Shown in pieces: positions 22,609 through 33,748 of a DNA stretch of 64,000 bases. Source of the DNA: Zarea fungicola (taxonomy: Eukaryota > Ascomycota > Sordariomycetes > Hypocreales > Cordycipitaceae). Below the pieces are notes generated by a model. It was given only the letters and a program-made list of their open reading frames with translations. It was not told the DNA's origin and did no database searches. Every line of letters starts with the position of its first letter. Within the stretch, counting starts at the first letter, position 1. The stretch lies in the NCBI GenBank assembly GCA_900169235.1, contig FWCC01000174.1, positions 186,001 through 250,000 of the forward strand. The letters run 5' to 3'. The position numbers and the translations under genes were made by a program.

Positions 22609-23492
22609 GCAAAACGCCTAGACGGTTGCGTAATTATAACACACAAGTTTCTACGGGCAGAAAATATGCGATTTAATCTATATACTACAGCAGTTGGATC
22701 GTCCAGCTAATAATGCGCCTCTGTCCTTGTGGCTGACGGCTAGTAAGAGTGGCATGCGCTGAATGGCTCGTCGTGATTCAGCCAGTGAGCTATGGTGTAG
22801 ACCCTGCATAATGTAGACGCGCGACGTGTAACCCGGCACCTAATAATGGGTCGGTTTTTTTCCTTTTTCAAACCAACCAACTTCAAACTACTACTGTACT
22901 GATATATCTCGATATATGCTTCATGAGGATATGTCGGCACGTTTGCCATGGGACGTGGTAGCTTGACTGTACAAACACGAGCGAAGGATGCAAAGACACT
23001 TGCTCCATAGGCCAAAAGAAAACGGAAAAAGAGCAAATAAAACAAGTATGGCGTCAAATTCATTTTTATCCGTCGCCTCGTCGAATCAAAATCACATCCG
23101 TTTCGGAAGAAGGCATGCTCACACAAGCCACCGCACTATCATGGTCAGAAGACACCAGGTTCCCGCGTTCCCCCGCACTTGGCTATCAGGTCTCGATCTC
23201 AAATGGACCACCGGCGCTGGCACCCCCGACCATCGGCCAAAGCCTCTCTTTCCCCCATCACTCCAGACACACTGTTATCGCATTAACTACACACCCACCC
23301 TGGCCATTTTCATCCCTAGGCTTGCAGGACTCGAGAGGCTGGTAGAATATGTGCGGCCAGCCGTGCGTGTCCGTCCTGACCATCCCCCCCTTCCATCATA
23401 GGTCCAGGCGTAAAAAGGTGTAATCTAGCTCGTGGGTGGCAGGGCGATTCAAAGCATCTGAAAAAAAAAAGACATTCTGGTCTCGTGAAGAA
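22609..23492. promoter_or_regulatory. Intergenic region upstream of Zn2Cys6 regulator
   Basis: A 0.9-kb spacer. Overlapping open frames around 22988-23401 are Pro/His/Arg-rich shadows without family features. It should contain the promoter of the regulator. Confidence 0.45.
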
Positions 23493-25930
23493 ATGGACGG
23501 CACACGGTTTAATAGGCGAGTTCGGCAGGCCTGTGAGCCATGTAGGTAAGTTTTTATCAAGCCCTAGACCCCATGGAAAGCGTTGTGTCGGCTAGCTGAC
23601 GGGTTATCACACAGGCGGAAAAAGTCGAGATGTCCGGGAGAGAGGCCGGTGTGCTCATACTGCCAACGGCTTGGACAGAACTGCGTATATAATGCTGCCG
23701 GCACAGATGCAGAGCCAGGCCCATCAAGACATAATAGAAAAATGGTTAGCAATCGCACAGGCATGGTGTAACCAGTGTGATATATGCTTACCATGAATCC
23801 TGCAGGAGTACCGCATCGATAGCCTCGAAGAGAAGATGGATCGCCTAATAGAGAGAGTTAGGAAAGTAAATGCATCCGCGCCAAAAAGTCCACATGTACT
23901 AACCAGCCCATAGTCCCGTTAATATACCTGCTCGCCCACACGCAGCACCGTATAATTATCCAGGCAGGAATGGTAGGACGAGGACAGTCAGCGCGGGCGA
24001 CCTGCCCTGCTGGGACTGGAGCGATGACCGCAGTGAGGGAATGCGCTATACAGACCCAGATTCACATTTCGAAGAGTTTTCTCTCAACAACATCTCTACA
24101 GACGACCTTCTCATGCCAAAGGAGAATTTACTCGCCATGGGCCGGCTCTATCTGGCGTGGTGCCACGGCCAGCCCATTGCCCTGTTTGACCCAGACACAT
24201 TTCTCGAATCGCTCACGTTTCGGGATCTAGAACTTATACTAGCACTGCAAGCACTCAGCCTGCGGTATCCGCCCAGTACCTTGACGCCACAGAAGCGAGA
24301 AAAGCTCGATTCCATGGAGCGGGAATCGAGAAGCGTAGCTATGCATCGCATCGCCAGCTCTGCTGTCGAACTCTCCACGCTGCAGACTCTCTGCATTCTG
24401 AGCATGGTTGAGTTTGCAGGTAAGATAAAGATGTCAACTCTGTTTTATGTATGTTCATATTGCTAATTTTGCAGACGGCAAAATTGCCCAAGCTGGCCTA
24501 CACGTAGCCATTGCCAGCCACTTGGCGCAAAGCGTCCAGTCAAACAGCATGCTTGGCGATGCTGACGAATTCGGCGACTGCGTACGCAGCATTATGATGT
24601 TGCAGAACCTTCAAGGCTGCATTGCGCCTGCCACTGGCCCGGGTAGTGTCCTGATTGGCGGCCAACCACCCCCGATATCCCAGATCCATGCTGCAGCGCT
24701 CTCCGGCAAGGAGCCCGCCAGCTCCGTGTACAACCCTGGCGCCAGCCAAATGGAATCTGGCATCATGAAATACGTGCTGGAGCTGAGCGAGGCATGGCGG
24801 ATGGCGAGGGCGTACGCGGCATGCCGCGTGGGTTCCGACGCGCCGCCTCCATGGAATCAGCACTCTGACTACTCGAGCGTCATGAACTTGCATCTCGAGT
24901 TTGACTGTCGAGTGCCGTTGCGATACCGCTTTGCGGCTAACCAATTTGCCGAACAGAGTCTTGAAGACTTGGAGCGTAAACGCGATTATTGGGGTCCTTG
25001 GCTTTACATTCAGATTGTATATGCCGTGATTCCGTGCATCGTGAACCACCCGTTCTTATTGTCGATGCGTCTGAAAAACTTCCGGCACACGTTGCCGCAA
25101 TCGTTCATTCATCATTCATTCGAATATATAAATCGGCATGCGGGCTGGATCATGTACTTTATCAACATGCTTGAGAAAAAGTCGTTTGCCATAGCAGACC
25201 CGGCGCTGGCACATTGCATTGCCGTGGTTGCTACCATTCACTTACAGCACAGCTTCGTCAAAGACGTACAGTTGCGTGACAAGGCTCAAGAAGGCTTTGA
25301 AAAGTGCATCAGTTTCTTGAAACGGATGGGTGGTACCTGGCCCTATATTTCCACCATGGTAAGTTATCGGTCGACTACAGATGCAGCCAACAAAACCGGA
25401 GGATCTAATGTGCGCTGCAGGCAAACAATCTAGCCAAGCTCAGAGAGAGCATCGGATTACTCTATTCACCAAAGGCAGATGGAACGCCACTCCCAGATGA
25501 CCGGGATTCTTTCTCGATTGATGCCCAGCTGCTCTGGGACATTCTGGTCTACGAGCGCGCGGGCAGACCTGATGCGGGCTCGGACCAGTCCATTTTCGGC
25601 AAGACACTCAAAGTCGGCACCAAGATGCGCGAAGATGATGTGCGCGCTGCCGCTGAATTTGACCTCGTAGGCTCAGCGGGCATATCAGGCCACAAGTCCG
25701 TGTCCAAGGAAACGCCCGCCTACGCACCCAATGAAGATGGCACACCAGCGCCCGACGTGCTCCGAAATAGCCTTGCGAATGTGGGCGACGAGGCGATGGC
25801 GATGGCGGTTTCTGTCGAAGACAGATACTTTGAGGGCATTGGTGGGCTAGACGGCGAAGAACACTTGTTTCTACAGGCGAATGACTTTGGAAAAGCGATT
25901 GACACGTGGCTGAGCCACGATGTATTATAA
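23493..25930 (+). CDS. Zn(II)2Cys6 transcription factor with fungal-specific TF domain
   Basis: Probable pathway regulator. Exon 1 (23493-23545) and exon 2 (from 23615) together encode CEPCRRKKSRCPGERPVCSYCQRLGQNC, a C6 zinc cluster with the normal spacing, split by an intron inside the CRRK motif. The TF/MHR domain follows in exons about 23914-24419, 24475-25358 and 25421-25930 (LYLAWCHGQPIALFDPDTF, then VEFADGKIAQAGLHVAIA). An exon at 23806-23865 would encode a coiled-coil linker (YRIDSLEEKMDRLIERV), but splicing it in leaves the downstream frame wrong at every normal acceptor nearby. A transcript using donor 23768 and acceptor 23913 skips this exon and keeps one open frame. Either the coil exon is alternative, or an indel is present. 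It is tail-to-tail with the Rieske oxygenase gene, which makes that gene a possible target. Confidence 0.8.
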
Positions 25931-26044
25931 CATGCCCCGGCAGGAAGGGGTTAATATGTGAAAAGAAGAGATGTAGATAATCAATTTCAGGCTAAGCTAA
26001 TGAATAAATAGAGAATATTTGACCAAATTTAAATAATAACAACA

Positions 26045-27640
26045 CTACCATGCTAGCTCTGCACTAGCAAGACCATTCACACCGCAGTCGAGCTTGTTGC
26101 ACAGGTCCACGTCCTTTTGCATCGTTTCCGACATGCGATGTTTCGGCACGGCTGGCCAGATTTCCGCCCCTGCAGCCTGTTCATCGTCATGATGATCCGT
26201 GACGAGATTTCGCGTCAACATCTGGAAGAAAAGAGGGCCCTGCGAACCGATATTAGAATTGTATTTTGATGGACTTCTTTCTATGGGGTTCAACTCACCT
26301 TTTCCACACGGGGATGCAGTTCACCGTTCAAAAAGATGCCGCCGTTGAGATTCTTTTGCGCACCATTGCAGAGATCTTTGTCCTCTTGCATGATGTTTTT
26401 GAAAAAGTCGGAAATTTCGGTGAATTCTTCGTCTGTGGCGTCTTTGTGCCGGTACACTTCATATTCCATGTGAGTCTGTGTCGCGGACACGGGAACGCAG
26501 CGCTGAATAAAGAAGAAGAATGGACTATTTCCAGAAAAAGAGTCAGCAATACAAATTCAATTTATGAAAGAAAAAAAGGAAAGAAAGCGGCAGAAACATA
26601 CGTGACTGTAGAGGACGCATTTGGATAGTAGTATGTGCTGACGTTGCCCAGACTCTTGGCTTCAGGGTCTGCCTTGTCGACGGCATAATGCTGAATATGA
26701 GTACCGGCCGTTTCGACCCAATACTTGGAGAGATCTGTCACGGCCGGCAGAGCAGGATGGCCTGTGGGACAGTGATAACACTAAAATTTGTACAGTGTTA
26801 GAAACTGCTCATCCTTGTAATCGGTAGAGGAGGCGTAGCGATTCACTTACCTCGTTGTAATTATCCGCCAAAACTTTCCAGTTATAGTCACCCATCATCT
26901 CCCACTGATGGTCGAAATGATAGTTTGACAGGTCAAATTTGAGAAGGCGGGGCTGCTCGTCCACCGTCACAAAGTCCTGCTCCCACGGCACCGAAGGTGT
27001 TTCCCCTGCGTCCAGGTTGACATAGACAAACCCCAGACTATCGACGTGGACATGGATACGATACAAGCCATTTTCTTCTTTTTTGAAGGCGGGAATTTCT
27101 TGGTATTTGGGCGCCTTGGCCAAATGCCCATCAAAGCCATACGACCAGCCTAAAGGGTGTAACATTTTTGTTAGCCTTGAACCTCATTCGTTGAATTGCT
27201 CTCCTGTTCTCCCGACCTTTGTTGTTCTACTGGCAAAATCCTCTTTTTCCACAACCCTTGATCCCCGATATAAATTCTCAACAGGTGTTTTGAAACGTAC
27301 CGTGATATTTGCAAGCTAGAACTGACACCTTGCCCGATTCATTCTCAACCATGGGATACGCGCGATGTCTGCAAATATTATGATGCGCCCGAATATCACC
27401 CTGACGATCGCGAATCAAAAAGAATGTGTACCCGGCCTCTGTAAGCTTGACGTAGCTGCCGGTCTCGGGAAAGCGCAGCTTGTGTGTGACGAGCAGCCAT
27501 TTCTTGGAGAAGATGGCCCGCCTCTCGAGCTCGTACATGGCAGGGGATCTGTACCACGCCGCAGGCAGGGCCGCAGTCGCCTTGACCCCATCACTAGCAC
27601 TCTGTGTCTCCTGACCTTTGCCAAATCCGAACCAACTCAT
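26045..27640 (-). CDS. Rieske non-heme iron oxygenase, choline monooxygenase / betaine demethylase type
   Basis: Oxygenase alpha subunit, 412 aa. Five exons on the minus strand: 27301-27640, 26851-27149, 26602-26780, 26299-26524 and 26045-26239; every junction is in frame. The Rieske [2Fe-2S] ligands are Cys90-x-His92 (in NICRHRAYP) and Cys110-x2-His113 (in CKYHGWSYG). The mononuclear iron site is NYNECYHCPTGHP, with His at about 216 and 221. That ECYHCP form of the iron motif is typical of plant choline monooxygenase and bacterial glycine betaine monooxygenase (GbcA), rather than of aromatic-ring dioxygenases. No signal peptide or targeting sequence is evident. It is divergent from an FAD amine oxidase gene 546 bp away. 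A reductase partner is not in the window. Family is secure; substrate (choline, betaine, carnitine or another quaternary amine) is inferred. Confidence 0.88.
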
Positions 27641-28186
27641 GACTTTTATTAATATCTCCTTTCAATTGTTTGTTTCTTGGGGTCCAAATGGAAGTATAGG
27701 CTTGTACAAGAATATGAACTTGGGTGCAATGTAGTTTTACAAGTGGAAAATAACAGTGGCCGCTAAATCCAACCCCAGGCAGAGGACGTCTCTTATTATA
27801 TTTTACTTACGGCTTGCTTATCCCCCCCCTCGGTCCAGCCAACTTTTGTCGCGTGCCCCCGGACTGCGATAAGGCCCCGGCCGAGACCCCGGGCCTGTGG
27901 AACCAGGTGGACACATCGGCGTCAACGGGCCGCGTGGGGACGGATTTCCCGGTCCGTATCCGTACCCACCGACCTCCGAGTAACGGCCAGCCATGGCCAA
28001 GCTTTGGCTTCTTTGCATCAATATGATGACCTAAAGCTATATACAAAGGTAGAGACAATTGAATTTTTCTAAAGAAAAACCTCTTGTTTTCGTTTCCCCC
28101 CCTTTACAGCAACAGTGGCATAGAAAAAGAAGTAGGTCAGCGAAGAGCTTCCTCGGTTAGACAAAGCTCCATCAGGTAGACAGACA
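27641..28186. promoter_or_regulatory. Divergent promoter, Rieske oxygenase / FAD oxidase
   Basis: A 546-bp spacer between the two divergent start codons, the likely site of shared control. It contains a GC-rich block at 27850-27970 inside otherwise AT-rich flanks. CCGG occurs several times, but I cannot assign a specific Zn2Cys6 half-site pair. Confidence 0.5.
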
Positions 28187-29596
28187 ATGACGGCGACAAG
28201 ACCTCCCCCAGCAAAGGCGAACGCCATCATCATTGTTGGTGCTGGCGTATTCGGTCTCTCCACGGCCCTGGAGCTCGCCCAGCGGGGCTACACCAATGTA
28301 ACGGTTCTCGATCGCTATCTGCCGCCCGTCGTCGACGGCAGCAGCGTCGACATCTCGCGCATCATCCGCTTCGACTACGGCGACCGGCTGTACGGCGAGA
28401 TGGCGCGCGAGGCCGTCCGCGGCTGGGCCGCCGAGTACCCAGACCATTACCACCAGTCCGGGTTCCTCATGCTCAACGAGGGCGAGGGGTTCGAGTACAC
28501 GCGGCAGGTGTTCGCCGTGGACGAGGCACTCGGCCGCACGATTGAGCTGTACGACGACGCAACGCGCATGAGGAAGCGCGTGCCCGGGATACCCGGCCGC
28601 CTCGAGGGCCTCAAGGCATTCTACAACCCCCAGGGCGGGTGGGCCGACGCGGCGTCCAGCATCGGCCAGCTGGCGAGCCGGTGCAGCCTGGCGGGCGTGT
28701 CCATCATCGCGGGCCCCCGCCGCGGGGCCGTCAGGAAGCTCCTCTACGACGACGGCGGCAAGAATAATAATAGTAGCACGCGCGTTGTTTCCGGTGTGCA
28801 GACCGTCGACGGCAGCACGCTGCCCGCCGCGCTCGTCATCCTCGCCACGGGCGCGTGGACAAACCACCTGGTGCACGTTAGCCACGCGAGCTCGGCCTCG
28901 GCGCAGCCCGTGGGCTTCATCCAGCTCACGCCGCAGGAGGCGGCGCGCCTTCGCGGCATGCCCGTCATGATCAACTCCAACAAGGGTGTCTTCGTCTTCC
29001 CGCCCACGCCGGGCTCGCACGTCCTCAAGGTCGCGCGGCACGGATGGGGCTACGCCACGACGGAGACGGTCGACGACGGCCACACCCCCGCGAGGCTCCT
29101 GTCGAGCCCCCGGCGCGACGACAACAACGCGCGCCACTCGTACATGCCCGAGGACGCGCAGGAAGGGCTGCGAGACGGGCTGCGGGACTTGGTGCCCGAG
29201 TTTGCCGACAGGCCGTGGTCGAGACTGCGGCTGTGCTGGTATTCCGACACTCCAGAGGGGGACTTTATCGTTGACGGCCACCCGCAAATCCCGGGACTCT
29301 TTCTAGCCACTGGTGGCTCAGGACAGTGAGTTTTACAGTTTCTGGGGGGGGGGGGGGGTAAAAAAATGGAGGAGCACGGAATGCTGCGTACTAACTGCAT
29401 CTACAGTGCATTCAAATTCCTTCCAGTATTGGGCAAGTATATTGTAGACTGCTTGGAGAACAAGGCGCCGGCAAGTCTGAGATACAAGTGGCGGATGCGG
29501 CCAGACACTGGGGAAGGTCAGGTAAAGATTGGTGATGGTAGTCGAGGCGGGCCACCGCTTAGAACTTTAACGGCATTGGAGCAATCAAAGCTTTAG
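28187..29596 (+). CDS. FAD-dependent amine/amino-acid oxidase (DAO family, sarcosine/saccharopine oxidase-like)
   Basis: Two exons, 28187-29325 and 29407-29596, giving 442 aa. The N-terminus has the FAD-binding dinucleotide fold IIIVGAGVFGLSTALELAQRG ending in VTVLD (about 14-42), followed by SSVDISRIIRFDYGD, the motif seen in monomeric sarcosine oxidase, Fap-type and amadoriase-like flavoproteins. The C-terminus has YSDTPEGDFIVDGHP and ATGGSGHAFKFLPVLGKYI, the second FAD-contact region; the intron falls inside GGSGH. These enzymes oxidise secondary amines such as N-methyl amino acids, pipecolate, saccharopine or fructosyl amino acids, forming H2O2. No peroxisomal SKL ending is present; the last residues are QSKL. 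The gene is GC-rich at third codon positions. The divergent Rieske neighbour suggests a joint role in N-demethylation. Confidence 0.85.
29344..29358. repeat. G15 homopolymer inside intron
   Basis: A run of 15 G residues lies in the intron of the FAD oxidase gene, 19 bp after the donor. Its length may be imprecise because such runs are hard to sequence. Confidence 0.9.
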
Positions 29597-30027
29597 CATA
29601 GTAGACATATAGAATATCAATCATCGCACAGCCAACACGTCAACAAGCCACAGTGAGCACCGAATCTGATCGTTTCGACTCAGTCACCGATGCGTTGACA
29701 GACAGAATACGTGGCATATACTTCATTATACTGCCCAAGACCCCATTTTGCACGTCAGTGGCTTGCTCGAATTCGACCTCGAGGACTACGCCCACATTCA
29801 CCTTGCCACAATAAAACTCCCAAATAGGCCGGCGACTGCCATAAACAACACCAAACTATTCGATACAGAGGTTTCATGATTATCCTTGAAATTCAACCCG
29901 AATGACATAAAAACCGGCAATGTATAACCTTAGAGAGCAGATACGATAAAAGTAGAAAGCAGGTAATTGAACAAAACACCGTCCAGCATCCATCCCGTAC
30001 TTCTCCATAGAATCCCAGATCTCGCTT
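29597..30027. other. Convergent 3' spacer
   Basis: Spacer between the convergent FAD oxidase and KH-protein genes. AT-rich, no coding signal; it should hold both 3' UTRs. Confidence 0.55.
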
Positions 30028-31533
30028 TTACATTCTGTGCTTCTCCGAATCTGCGGTTCTGATTAGCATACGCATTTCTGCCTCATCTCAATGTCTGCCT
30101 TACCAAGTCTAGAGTAGAGCAGGTACAGAGCCATGCGGTTGCATTCCTCGGTACCTGTAATCGTTACAAGCCGCTCGTTGCTGTTATCCTGGGGCTCGTT
30201 GATCTTGATCACACTGCCACTCAGCTGGCGTATCTCGTTAATCTTCTGCCCGCCCTTGCCAATGATAGCTCCAACCATGTCGTTAGGGATGTAGATTTGC
30301 TGCGTCATTGGACCGCCGGGCATGCCCGCATGCATGTTTGGAGCCTGAGGACCACCATGAGGCTGTGCACCAGTATGAGGTGGCAGGTGCTGCTGCACAT
30401 GAGGGGCAGCTGCCCCATAGGCACCTCCTTGTGCACCATAGTGCATGGGCATGCTCGGGACTGCGGGCTGAGCACCACCATGGGGAGGATATTGCGCTGG
30501 GTACGGGGCAGGTGGTGGCATCGGGGGGCGGCGTTCAGAGTGGCGTCCGTAGTTTTCGCTGCGACCGTATTGACCAGATGCAGGCTGAGGGCTATAAGGC
30601 ACAACTTGCATGCCACCAGGTATCGAGCCGGCCGGAGCACCGCTTCTGGTAGCATAGGCAGAGGCTGCTGGGCCGCCAAAGCGCTCGTTCAGCTGCTCAA
30701 GGAGGGTGCTGCCAACATAGTAGGTCGCAATATGCACGGCATCGGCGACGCCCATGACAACCAGCGAACGCTCACTGGACATGGGAAGGCAGGAGTCTGA
30801 AGCGTTAAGTCGAGCCCCCGACGCTTCCTGAATCTCACGGATGCGAGCGCCACCCTTGCCAATAATAGATCCAATAAGGATATGGGGAATCAGCAAACGG
30901 AGCGGGTAGGTCTTCGAGGAAGCGGTTGAGGTCTCTGTTAGTGGTTCATTGTTGAGTGTACGGATGATGAGGCCAAACGCCTAAGCGCAAGTTAGTATTT
31001 GCCCGAGTCAAATGGCATGTGGGACCTACCTTGGCAACGGCATCTACGATGCCGCTGACTGTTAGAATGCGCTCAACAGCGCCCTTTTGGTAGTCGCTGA
31101 CGGTGCACTTGGCGTTGGACATTTTGCGAATATTGGATACATTTTCGCCGCCCTTGCCAATGACTGTCGCAGCTTCCGGGCTGGAAATGACGGCTCGAAT
31201 GTGAATCCAAGACGTCTCATCATGCGCAGCAGCGCTCGATGCCGCGTTGGCTCCGGCTGAGCCAGCAGTCTTGTCGTCTGCAGTGGCATCGCCAGATGCT
31301 GCTTCGGCGTCCTCGCTCTTTACGCCATTGGAGGCTGCGTCTGTGTTCTTGTCGGCACCGTCCACAACGGCGTCATCTGATGGTGGGATGGTTTCAGACT
31401 CTTCGTCCTTCTTCAGAATCTTGTCCAGCGCAGGGCGCTTGGCCTCAGGTTGGTCCGTAGCGCGCGAAGGGGAGGAGGCCTCCTCGAGAGGTCGCTTCGT
31501 CGACTGTGTCGGCTGTGGTGGTGAGGAAGACAT
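30028..31533 (-). CDS. RNA-binding protein with three KH domains (Pbp2/Hek2/Rnc1-like)
   Basis: Three exons on the minus strand: 31030-31533, 30104-30980 and 30028-30050, giving 467 aa. KH1 spans about 109-175 with VIGKGGENV, KH2 about 192-265 with IIGKGGARI, and KH3 is near the C-terminus with IIGKGGQKI; all three GxxG loops are intact. The arrangement (acidic, disordered N-terminus, KH1 and KH2 close together, a Pro/Gly/His/Gln-rich linker, then KH3) is that of the PCBP-type proteins Pbp2 and Hek2 of yeast and Rnc1 of fission yeast, which control mRNA stability, localisation and silencing. Exon 3 is only 23 nt and ends the protein as YSRLDSEKHRM. The start at 31533 is chosen over an in-frame ATG five codons upstream because the former begins the Ser/Pro-rich tail directly. 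Confidence 0.87.
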
Positions 31534-32681
31534 GGCTCTATATTTCACTAGTTGCCCTCGTCTGTGGTTTTTTTAACACGAAAAAAAGTCCTTTGGACTG
31601 AATTTTTATTGATCGTCTTATCTACACTCAGGGGGTTTTCAGGAGGAAAACGTGCTGGTGCAGTGACGGGGTCGAGGAGCTCGATTCGTGTGAAGTCTTT
31701 GTGAAGTGGCGTCGAGCGGCCTTTTGGGTAGAGCGAGCTGGAGAGGAAAGCTTCCGGAAACTGAGGAAGGAGAAATGTGCGCTATCGTGCTCGGTAGGTT
31801 CCAGGAGATTGCTCTGGTAGGATGAGGAGAGGAAAAACGACGAGGCGATATGGAGAGTTGAATGGCTGGAGATGGAAGAGAGGGTGGTGCAGCGAATTCT
31901 TGGACAGAGGATGTTCTCTTGGAAAGGGAAGAGGCAAGCAATAGCTCAAAACTTATAATAAAACTGCCTTTGTTTTCTACACTCCCGCAGAATCGCTTGA
32001 ACTGAATCACTCCTAGCTGGACGGTAGAACTGTTGGCCTCGGGCGGCTTGTCGCTGGCTTCACGTAGATGCGTGTCCTGAGTGGTGGTCGCTGGCGCAAA
32101 CAAACAGTACGGCGAGGAGCAGTCGTCGGCCGGGATTTGTCGTTGTCGCAAGTCGAGATGGCTTGGCAGAAGCAACGGTGGAAAGCTACAGTTTGCGACT
32201 CCGATGCCACTGTACAGAATTCGATGTTCTCCAGGCGGTGAAGCGAGGAATGTCGATGGAAGGGGGTTGGAGTAAGGCCGCGTCGCAAAGGGAAGGTCTC
32301 CTTCCTTGCGTTCCCCCGACCGATCCTGCACTGGCCCCGTTTCAGAGTCACGTGCAGGAGCTCGGTGCTTTCCTCAGCAGATAAATGGGGACAGTGCGAG
32401 TTGCTCCACAAATCACGGACAGGCTGGCTGGGACAGGGCGAGTTTCAAGGCTCGCTAGCGTATTCAGCAGTAACAAGAGTGGCCACAGGTGGGCGGCGTT
32501 TGCCTACAGGTAGGTAGCAAGAGTACAGTGTGAACCATCTCACGCATCCGGCGTGTGACGCGACTTACGCGGTGGTAGCCTTGACACACGGACAACCATG
32601 ATTGATATCAAGGCGTTACAGATACCGCGTAAAACTTAGGCGTATCGTTAGTCGACTATTGTTGTTGACTTGATTCAAAGC
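31534..32681. promoter_or_regulatory. Divergent region, KH protein / coiled-coil protein
   Basis: A 1.1-kb spacer. On the minus strand, 31639-32331 is open for 230 codons but Ser/Pro/Arg-rich and unlike known proteins; it is more likely the KH gene's pyrimidine-rich 5' leader. The last 130 bp before 32682 hold several ACGCG cores. Confidence 0.5.
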
Positions 32682-33748
32682 ATGGCATCCAGCGAGCAAA
32701 CTGCTCATGCCAGAAATGTCGAATACAGCTTAAAGGAGCTTCATCGGAAAATCCGAGACCATGAAGAGCAGCTCACTAGGGTAATTAAAATCGCAATGTC
32801 TCCAAATATTGCTCGAATACATAATTTAACAATTTTTTTTCCTAGTTGCGCGCATCACATAATGAAGTTGCACTATCACCAATAGCGCAAGTGAAGATCA
32901 TCACGGCGGCGCTGGAAGAAGTCACCAACGGAGAGACTTTTCTCCCCATGTCAGATTCTGTGTTGCCTTCATTACTTGCAATGCGGAAAATACATGCCGT
33001 CATTATGCAGTCAAATGCACTGGTAAAGGAACAGAAGAGTTTGCAGGAAGCCGAGAACCGACAGCTGGAAGCTGATAACGCGGCGCTCAAAGACCAAAAT
33101 CTCATCCACGACGCTCTGACTACGCGAATAAAGTCACTTCAGCAAGAACTGAGCGCAAGCACAGATGTCGGGCACGAGGATGCAGTCAATGAGAAGCGCG
33201 CAGAGCTCAAACGCAAGGCCAAGGATTACAACAGGAAAAAAAGGCAGCTGATGGTCGATCTGCTGGGTTTCATGGAGCGTGAGCTAGCACCACTCCTTGT
33301 GGCCGAGGAAATGGGAGGTCCTGTGGTGGGAGACTTGATGGATGTCGACGCCAACGATCTCGCAGCGGGTTTTACTGCTCAAGGAAAGCTGAGAAAGGGC
33401 GGGAAAGGTAGTAAGGCTGGTGACGGGGGCAGCCGGGACAAAGGCCAGCGGCGAATTGATGAAATTTGGGGCCAACGGCGGGACAATACAGAGAGTGGCG
33501 AGAGAAGTGCACAACGGAGGCAGCCGCTCAATGAGTTGGAGGCTGCCACCGAGGAGATGCGCTGGCTAACAGAGGAGCTTCTCAACAAACTCAGCGAGGC
33601 CGTAGGTAACACTGAAGATGCATATGTGCCAATTGCCCGCGAGTCTGCAGCAGTTCGTTTCCTAATAAGGTCCAAAGTAGCGCAATATCATCCAAGAGAC
33701 ATTTCGCGGATAAAGCTGATCGACTTTGGGAGAGAGTTGGATGGGTAG
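32682..33748 (+). CDS. Coiled-coil protein, possible CENP-K/Sim4-like kinetochore subunit
   Basis: Two exons, 32682-32780 and 32846-33748, giving 333 aa. The N-terminal third is heptad-rich (EYSLKELHRKIRDHEEQL). It is followed by LPSLLAMRKIHAVIMQSNALVKEQKSL and a second coiled coil to about residue 160, then a basic NRKKRQLMVDLLGFMERELAPLL segment, an Asp- and Gly/Lys-rich linker, and a C-terminal helical region ending in SRIKLIDFGRELDG. The long coiled coils followed by a short LLGFMERELAPL-like block resemble CENP-K (fission yeast Sim4), a constitutive centromere subunit, but the match is by eye and weak. If wrong, it is a conserved nuclear coiled-coil protein of unknown role. Upstream ACGCG elements would fit cell-cycle expression. 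Confidence 0.6.

Noticed and set aside
22988..23401. 137-codon Pro/Arg/His-rich frame upstream of the first regulator
   Set aside because: No motif or splice support, and it overlaps other frames; likely promoter or leader sequence.
28172..29287. 371-codon minus-strand frame antisense to the FAD oxidase
   Set aside because: It is Arg/Ala/Val-rich, produced by third-position GC bias of the real gene. No family motif is present.
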